Part shown: piece after piece, positions 56,269 to 64,000 of the stretch | Position numbering within the stretch: position 1 is the stretch's first letter | Layout of the letters: each line of letters opens with the position of its first letter | Source: Alisma plantago-aquatica | Taxonomy: Eukaryota > Streptophyta > Magnoliopsida > Alismatales > Alismataceae | Assembly (NCBI GenBank): GCA_963693085.1 | Contig: OY856411.1 | Coordinates: forward strand, 69,243,001 to 69,307,000 | Direction: 5' to 3' | DNA: 64,000 nucleotides | The notes under the pieces: generated by a model | Databases searched by the model: none | What the model was told of the DNA's origin: nothing | Seen by the model: only the letters and a program-made list of their open reading frames with translations | Program-made: the position numbers and the translations under genes

Positions 56269-59212
56269 TGTATTAGACATAATTGTATTTTCTTACAGTC
56301 TCGTGATGTATTTTTAGCCTCTAGCTGTATTTTTTGTAAGAGTCATCTTGTTGTAAATGGGCCCAAGGCCTTCTCGACCTTCTCTCTCTCACACATTGTA
56401 AACAAACAGGACTAGAGTCCTCTGTATAAATACAAGGGCATCCGCGCAAGTGAAGACGGCGTGATGATCCTTCCCGGTGGTTTTCCCTCGTCTTCCTCTT
56501 TCAAAACTTAGTCTCATTTCTTATATGGTATCAAAGCCTCTCTGAAGACTCAAGTATCAGCTTTCCTCGGCCTAGGGTTTCAAAGGTGTTGCCATCGTCT
56601 TCCTCGAGCCAAGCCTCTTTCCTCAAAATCTCTGTCTCATCTCCAGCTTCAAAGGTGTCGGCATCATCTTCCTCACGCGAAGCTCCTCACTACATATCTC
56701 AAATTCATCTCTGGTTCCTCATCTCATTCACCGTCTCATTGTCATCCCACATATCCGTGAAGAATATCTACCTGCCTCGTCATCTCTGGATACGAAGGAG
56801 CTTCCCACAGATAAGTTTCAGATTGCACACCAGTCTCTCTCTCTCTCTTCCTCTCAAACACAGATCTCAAGCTTTGGATAAACTCGCATCTCGTCTGCCC
56901 TAGTTTCTTCCAGAAATCCTTTCATCTCATCCTTGTTTGTTTCGATTATGGCTACTGAGGATTCATCTACTTATACATTTGTTTTTTCTGGATCGTCAAT
57001 CTATCCATATCCTGTTGGACTGAATGTCTCAAATTTCATATCAATCAAGCTTAATCTCAATAATTTTCTGTTATGGGAGTCACAAATTAGAACTCTCGCT
57101 GAGTCATGCTGTCTTGAGAAGTTTCTCGATGGAAATGAATCCCAACCGCCTTTCCTTATTCAAGAAAGTGGAAATCTGGATGTTAATCCAAGATATAAAT
57201 CATGGATGAGAACTGATCGATTGTTGTAAGGGTGGATCTCAGGTTCACTCACAGAGGAAGTCATGGGAGAAGTGATTGGCTGTAAAACATCTGTAGAAGT
57301 CTGGACTACTTTAAGTAAGAAGCTTGTGGAATCATCTCAGACACGAGAATTCGAACTAAAGTCTCAACTCAGAACCTTTTAGAAAGGATCGGATTCTCTA
57401 GAAATCTATCTTCGTAAGTTCAAATCCATTTGTGATCAACTTAATGTGATTGGATGTGTCGTCACTGATCAGGAGAAGGTGTTTACCTTGCTTAATGGGC
57501 TTGACAGTCCTGACTATGAAGGCTTCGTACTGTCAATGCTAACGCTGCCTATTCCTCTCTATTCTGATCTCATCTCCCTACTGCAAGATTATGAACAAAG
57601 ACGTTCACGCAGACCTATTACCACTCAACCTATCATCTTCTATACTAACAAATTCGGGTTTGATGCTATTGTGAACCAGGTCAATGATAACAAACAACAG
57701 TTCTACAACAATAACAGCTACAGTGGAAGAGGGAGAGGCAGTACTAGAGGTCGTGGTAGAATCAAAACAATATCTATGTGCAAGGGATTCTTGGAAGTGG
57801 ACTGGTGCAAAAATATCCTCAGTTCATCTCACGGGGAAGAGGTTTCACCCAAGCAACTCAATAAACTGGAAATATAAATAATAATTCTCAAAACTACATG
57901 ACACGGGCACCTGTGTACTGCCAAATATGTGGAAAAAGGAGCCATGATGTGTTGAAATGCTGGCATAGGTACAATAACAACTATCAGGACAACAATATAC
58001 TAAGAAATCTCGCTGAAAACACTAATGCCCTGGCATCCTTGAGAATCAATGAGATAGATCTCACAGAGTGGCATGTTGACTCAGGAGCTACAGGCCACAT
58101 TGTTCAGAATGTAGGTAATCTTTATAATTTGAAATTTTCAAAGGAAACAATTCAGTTATGGCAGGCAATGGTGAATTTGTTCCGATTACCTATACTAGAG
58201 ATGGACAATTGAATAATATCATTCTTGTACCATTGAAAGATGTCCTCGTTGTTCCAGAAATACGAAGGAGACTACTATCTGTGTCTAAGCTAACTGTTGC
58301 TTTTCCATGTTATGTTCTCTTTACTGATGATATGGTTTATGTAAAGGACTTAATGACTCACAGAACTCGAGCCCAGGGGTCGTGTAAGAAAGGTGTATAT
58401 CTGCTACCTACTAATGCGGATACTCAGATTGCTCAAGCTAATCAAGGCCTCTTCTCAAATAGGTTTACCAAGACAACAGCAGAAAGATGGCATAAGCATC
58501 TAGGACATCCAAACAAAAGCGTCTTACACCTTCTGAATAAAGCCGGACAGATTACAAATATGTCCTCCTACAGTGATATATGTAGTAGTTGTGAGCTTAG
58601 TAAGAGTAGAAAGCAGCCTGTTATTCATAAACACATAAGGTCATCTCGGCCATTTCATAAGATTCACTATGATGTGTGGGGCAAGGCTCTTGTGCCTTCA
58701 CTCAACAACTTTCTTTACTATGTGCTCATTGTAGAAGATTGTACCAGATATAGTTGGATATATCCCTTAAAGAATAAAAATGAAGTATGTGATGTCCTAA
58801 TTGCTTTCTGTACTATGGTCTATACTCAATTTAGCACAAATGTTCAGATTTTGCAGAGTGGTGGTGGTGGAGAATTTGTAAACCACAAGTTGCAAATTTT
58901 CTTAACAACAAAAGGATTATTCATAGCATTTCATGTCCTCATGATGCTTCTCAGAATGGAGTCATTGAGCAAAAACAAAGACACATAGTAGAGTTGGGTC
59001 TATCCATGATGATTGATGCCAATCTACCAAAAATCTTTTGGATGGATGCTTTTGGGACCTCTACATATTTAATTAATTGTTTACCATCTCTTACCTTACA
59101 TACCAAAACCCCATATGAGTTTCTTTTCAAGGAAAAACTGTCTTATGATCATCTGAGGGTGTTTGGATCTACCTGATATCCATATCTGCGTGATTACACT
59201 AAAGATAAATGT
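56269..59212 (+). mobile_element. Element Z: truncated, decayed Ty1/copia retrotransposon
   Basis: The 5' LTR is about 56269-56525 (starts TGTATTAGAC; contains GTATAAATAC as a TATA box), with PBS TGGTATCAAAGC at 56526-56537. Gag-pol is readable to 59212, where the similarity ends abruptly in the region after the integrase core. No RT, RNase H or 3' LTR follow in the window, so it is either truncated or interrupted by the repeat-rich sequence beyond. Confidence 0.75.
56948..59212 (+). pseudogene. Copia Z gag, protease and integrase (broken)
   Basis: Gag starts MATEDSSTYTFVFSG at 56948 and has a stop at about 57227 and another at about 57380; the gag core LNGLDSPDYEGFVLSML is at about 57490. 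The zinc knuckle CQICGKRSHDVLKC is at about 57916, the protease VDSGATGH at about 58075, and GAG-pre-integrase WHKHLGHPNKS at about 58489. Integrase has HYDVWGKA, but the second catalytic Asp is Gly (LQSGGGGEF, about 58852), so the integrase is dead. A frameshift near 58945 precedes QNGVIEQK. It belongs to a different copia lineage from G1. Confidence 0.8.
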
Positions 59213-60039
59213 GTCATCCAAGTCACAAAAACAAGATTAATTAAGCGGAAGCGATCATTTGCAGCGGATTACTGAAAATCACTAAAAATTAAAACATTTT
59301 TCAAAGAGATCCAATCATAGGAAAACTCTTTCAACAAGAACCAATGTATTACATTTACATCTTGGTTCATAAGTACATATCTTGTACTTTCTCTTCTCGA
59401 GGGTTACAACATCAACTGCCTTATTAAAAGTTAAACACAGACAGCATAAGAATCTCGAGGCATTAAGCCAAAATCTCAAAATGATTCATTAAAAGCACTA
59501 ACTATTAACTCCGAGGACCTGAGAGTACAGAGACGACACATAGGACTTCTATCTACAAACACGACAGACAGCACACTCCACCTGAGTTGTTGCTGTTGTA
59601 CCTGCTGCTGCTGAAGTTCTTCTTCTGCAAGATATTCTCAATCTCCTCCGTGCTCGTCCACCTAAAAATTTTGAATCCCACGGGGGTGAGACAATTGAAA
59701 ATTGCCCCAGCGAGAGATATAACTCTCTGCCAGAAACATTATTATTGCAGTTTATAATATAAATCTGAACATAAGATAAGCAGTTTATATCATTCTCATC
59801 TTTAACTATTGCAACTATCTGTGATAGAGCAATAAATCATCTATTCTCTTTATAAGGAATAGAAAGAACATTTATATTATTTATCTATTGTATCAACTCA
59901 ACATCTCATGCTTTTCTCATGATACTCATTACTCTGATATGTCATCCATGACTCTTCCTTGTTTCTATCTGATGGCCTTAGCCAATCTGCTAAACAGATA
60001 TTAGTTTATACTGGACATGAGAGTGTACATCATCATGTC
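59213..60039. other. Unassigned sequence interrupting or following copia Z
   Basis: It begins TGTCATCCAAGTCACAAAAA and AAGCGGAAGCG. The text GGGGGTGAGACAATTG (59680) is of a kind often met in non-coding parts of plant LTR retrotransposons, but I cannot place LTR borders. Confidence 0.35.
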
Positions 60040-60880
60040 TAATTTAGGCATTGGTCCATACCAATCCTGTATAAATATTCCAGGCATTGGATTATACCAA
60101 TCATGTGTAACTAGTACGAGTATTGGACTTATATTGTTCTTGTGTATCCATTCCAAGTATTGGACTATGCCAATCGTGTGACATTATTCCAGGTATTGAA
60201 CTATGTCAACCCTGTGCAATTATTCTAGGTATTGAACTATGTCAACCCTGTGCAATTATTCCAGGTATTGAACTATGTCAACCCTGTGCAATTATTCTAG
60301 GTATTGAACTATGTCAATCCTGTGCAATTATTCCAGGTATTGAACTATATCAACCCTGTGCAATTATTCCAAGTATTGAACTATGTCAACCCTATGCAAT
60401 TATTCCAGGTATTGGGTTATTACCAATCATGTGCAGTTATTCCAGGTATTGAACTATGTCAACCCTATGCAATTATTCCAAGTATTGGGTTATTACCAAT
60501 CATGTGCAATTATTCCAGGTATTGGGATTTAACCAATCTTGTGTTATTATTCCAGGTATTGGGATTTAACCAATCATGTGTTATTATTCCAGGTATTGGG
60601 ATTTAACCAATCCTGTTTTATTATTCCAGGTATTGGGATTTAACCAATCATGTGTTATTATTCCATGTATTGGGATTTAACCAATCCTGTGATATTATTC
60701 CAGGTATTGGGATTTAACCAATCCTGTGATATTATTCCAGGTATTGAACTATGCCAATCCTGTGCAGTTATTCTAGGTATTGAACTATGCCAATCCTGTG
60801 TATCTGCTCCATGTATTGGATTATACCAATCATGTGCATCTATTCCATGTATTGGATTATACCAATCATGTGCATCTTAT
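60040..60880. repeat. Minisatellite, unit about 36-37 bp, about 23 units
   Basis: Units contain AGGTATTGAACTATGTCAAC and CCTGTGCAATTATTCC (36 bp), or a variant with GGGATTTAACCAATC (37 bp). A 36-bp unit is divisible by three, which is why open frames with 12-residue repeats (IIPGIELCQPCA) appear; these are not genes. Confidence 0.9.
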
Positions 60881-61329
60881 CACAGATTACCACATATTGT
60901 CACCTCACATTAGGCAATAACCATTCTCATGGCTCATAGAGCACATTTAATATCTTGTCACCTCTCACTAGGTAACAATTAACATCATGGCTCACAAGGC
61001 CCATAAAACATCTTGTTACCTCTCACCAGGTAACCATTAATATCTTTCTTAAAGAGTTGGATGTGATATCTATGATGTCTTAAAGTATTACTTTCCTTGT
61101 TCCTTTTAACTTACTTAAGTTTATTAACTTGTATTGTATTAAGGTATTTCCCATCTTAATACTTTTATCCACTAACCTATCACATTTATCATAAAGTGCA
61201 TAGGTTATAGAACACACATAAGGATTGTCCAACTATCTTCCATGATAGGGTCTCATCTCTGGTTAAGGATTTGCTTGTTATAAAGTTACCTATAATCCAT
61301 CACTATTCCAATATTAGGATTAGATTTTC

Positions 61330-61760
61330 CATACCATCACCCTTTATTAGGGTTTAGGGTTTCACATACTATCATACTTCATTAGGGTTAGGATTGCATA
61401 TAGCAACATCCTTCATTAGGCTTTCACATCACATTCCCCATAAATAGGGTTTACTATTCATCCCAACTAGGGTTTCTCATGGCATCACCCTCAATTAGGG
61501 TTTCTCGTAGAATCGCCCTCAATTAGGGTTTCTCATGGAATCACCCTCAATTAGGGTTTCTCATTTTATATCAATACATCAGGGTTTCACATCACATTAC
61601 CCTAGTTTAGGGTTTCATACGCTTTACCCTAAAATTAGGGTTTACTATTCAACCCAATTAGGGTTTCATCCTCCATTCCTATAATTAGGGTTTTACCTTA
61701 TGTTACCCTGAATTAGGGTTAGGATTCATTAACCTTCTGGATTAGGGATTCATGATCTCT
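61330..61760. repeat. Telo-box (TTAGGGTTT) cluster
   Basis: More than a dozen TTAGGGTTT or TAGGGTTTC motifs, several inside a 29-bp tandem unit (CAATTAGGGTTTCTCATGGA plus ATCACCCT, 61490-61565). Further single copies are at about 62418, 62473, 62658 and 62889. The motif equals the plant telo-box AAACCCTAA. Confidence 0.85.
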
Positions 61761-62164
61761 TTACTGAGGATCATAACTTGATCACCACATGATTAATACT
61801 CATGTAAGAATTCCTTTCTATCATCATTTCAATTTGATTAGGTTTATATCAACCCTTCAATCAAGTATATATATATACAACTATGGTTAACAAAGTGTAC
61901 TGAGACATTGTTTTCATAAGCTTATAGGGATTAACTCATCTAGGGTTACCAATTACTTAGTACCTTATAGGTACAACCCTAGTGATTATCTTTGGGATAA
62001 ATTAGTAACAACCATAGGGTCATTTTATATTTCATCACCTTAGGTTTCCAATTAACTTAATTACATTGAAACATCCAAACATTCTTGACCATTGATACTC
62101 CAAACAGTTTGAAACTGTTTAAGCAAAACAATGATGAAACCGTATGGACAAGTCACACTTGAAA

Positions 62165-63110
62165 CCACTTGGGTCTCTAAACGGTTTGAGACCGTTTGGT
62201 CTCAAACTGTCTTGAGACCGTTTGATCCCAAACGGTCTTGAGACCGTTTGTACACAAATGGTCTTAAGACGATTTGGTCCAAACCCTCTCAAAACCGAAT
62301 GGACCAAAAGGTCTTCCATCACTTAATCAATTCAGGATTTCAATCATTAAACAATCTATCAGTTGAACCACTGATTTATTTTTCCATTGAACCATTGAAT
62401 CACCCTTCAATTGGACCTTCAATTAGGGTTTTGAACCCAATTGAACTAGGGTTCATAATCAAGAAACCATCCATTAGGGTTTTGAAATCAAGGATCCATC
62501 AAGGGTTGACTTTGTGGAACTAGTCCAATTGAAATCATTGGGTCATCATCAAACCATGACATGACCTGACCTCAAACGGTCTTGAGGTCGTTTGGATGAC
62601 CTCCAAACGGTCTTGAGACCGTTTTCCCCATCCCATCACTTAAAATTGTGAAATTCAATTAGGGTTTGGATCATTAGATTGATCAACAATTGAACTATTG
62701 ATTGCATTACCATTTGCTATATTTGGACCTTCAAATACTCAACCATACTCAATCCTAGACCTCCAAACGGTCTTGGTTGACCTCCAAACGGTCTTGAGAC
62801 TGTTTGGGTGATCTACAAATGGTCTAGAGACTGTTTGGGTTAATCAACCTAAAGATTTAATTCATTCAATTGCAAAATCAGCACTTAACCCAATTAGGGT
62901 TTCTAATTGGATGATTGTCTATATATTGATTCAATAAATTGGAACCATTAGATCTTCATCCAACATGTACTAGGGTCCTGACCTCAAATGGTCAACACAT
63001 CCAAACGGTCAACTCATCTAAATGGTTTGGGGTTCAAGTCTCTAAATGGTTTGCAAATCGTTTAGTCTCCAAACGGTTTGGTGAAACCGTTTAGACCAAA
63101 GTCTTAAAAC
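62165..63110. repeat. Dispersed palindromic repeats AAACGGTCT...AGACCGTTT
   Basis: A self-complementary 20-mer AAACGGTCTTGAGACCGTTT occurs intact at 62230-62249 and 62605-62624, with many one- or two-base variants and half-sites (62177-62290, 62570-62630, 62762-62850, 62985-63115). Confidence 0.85.
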
Positions 63111-64000
63111 CGTTTGCAATAGATATTTAGGGAGGTGTGTGATTATGATGATGTCAACATCATGAAGCTCTAAACCCACGAAACTTTCTGTGATTTCCAT
63201 GGTGATTGCATCAATCAACCAAATAAAATTTCGAGGATGAAGAAAGGATCAACAATTGATAAGGAATTGAATACAATAACAATATTAAGAGTTCAAGTTA
63301 TAAAACCCACCTCCAATTGAGATTCAAAGCTTCAACCTTCACTTCTTTAATGGTGAAATCAACACCTTCAACTATCCCAAGCTCGTCCTCAAGGTTTGAG
63401 TGAAAAGGAATGGCTAGAATTGAAGATCGAGTGAAAATAAGAAGAAATCATGCATTGATTTGTGATTTCCACCATGGAATCAAGGTGAAAGAAGGTCAAG
63501 AAGCTTACCAACAGGTTGGGCATCGTCCTCCTGTTGCTCCAAGCTCCCTTGGTCGTTTTTGCAAGCAAGAAGTGAAGGTGGATTCGAAAATTCCCATCCA
63601 AGCTAGGGATAAAGGAGCATATATGTATTTTATTAAAAATTCATTTAAGAGAGAGAAAGTAGGGGATAACTCCTCCATTTCCTTGCCACTTTCCCCCTTC
63701 CCTTCCTTGGTTACAAGGCTATCTCTTTTTCATCTTATTCCTCTCAATTATCCATGATTTAAAGAAAAGCAAATTAAGCACCTTAAATCATATTTTAATA
63801 ATATCCATAAGTGAGTGGATATTTCTTTTTCTTATAATAATGTGAGTGAGTTATCCACTTCCCTTAGATATTTTTGTGCCTTTGCAAGGCACATGGTCGT
63901 CCACATATATGGATTTCAACCATTTCAATTTTGGTTGAAGGGCACTTCAATTAATATATTTATTTTTGCATATAATTGAAGTAAAGTTCCAATTATGCTT
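63111..64000. other. Unassigned sequence at right edge
   Basis: AT-rich. The ORFs at 63389-63757 (both strands) show no domain I know. Confidence 0.4.

Noticed and set aside
60123..60913. ORFs with 12-residue repeats, and a possible CRISPR-like look
   Set aside because: Unit length of 36 bp is divisible by three and there are no unique spacers between conserved repeats; it is a minisatellite in plant DNA.

Overview
The window is plant nuclear DNA, almost certainly from a flowering plant with a large, repeat-rich genome. The evidence is a chloroplast-type ABC transporter gene with GT-AG introns, many Ty1/copia elements primed by initiator-Met tRNA, hAT transposons and telo-box repeats. The species cannot be named from the sequence. 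There is no bacterial content, no CRISPR array, and no rRNA or tRNA gene.

The backbone is one host gene on the minus strand. Nine exons between 54582 and 28567 encode, in one uninterrupted frame, the N-terminal transit peptide and transmembrane half of an ABC transporter B family protein that I recognise as ABCB28-like. Its nucleotide-binding half must lie beyond position 1. Introns 3 (19.1 kb) and 9 (more than 28.5 kb) are swollen by transposons, so the first 54.6 kb is one gene that is about 2% coding.

Intron 9 (1-28566) holds a nest of elements, each level supported by target site duplications (TSDs) or by rejoining of the host sequence. Small LTR element H (187-28370) carries degenerate copia A (2150-28153) in its 3' LTR. 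A carries non-coding LTR element L2 (14339-27604) in its RNase H region. L2 carries minus-strand copia M (14459-25019) in its 5' LTR. M carries copia G2 (15084-20149) and a short hAT element (20550-21065). A also carries a truncated L-type element B (4760-12794), which was hit by a 5.7-kb hAT element C (4967-10679). A MITE sits in a TA microsatellite inside H's 5' LTR.

Intron 3 (31326-50471) holds an intact young copia G1 (31959-37000) inside a solo-LTR-like H remnant, three hAT-C relatives outside copia (37687-38683, 38902-39580, 47986-49242), and decayed copia E (39839-45488), which is itself split by a further hAT copy (43350-44358). Intron 1 holds an L-family 3' end and a copia fragment.

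Upstream of the gene (54583-64000) there is intergenic sequence, a decayed copia Z (about 56269-59212), and a repeat-rich tract with a 36-bp minisatellite, a telo-box cluster and palindromic repeats.

The most interesting items are: the hAT-C family, whose predicted transposase has a run of about 48 acidic residues, a Tyr/Gly-rich segment and a conserved C-terminal block that can still be read in a diverged relative; the five-level nest inside an apparently intact gene; a 24-nt exon next to a 19-kb intron; and a probable GC-AG intron.
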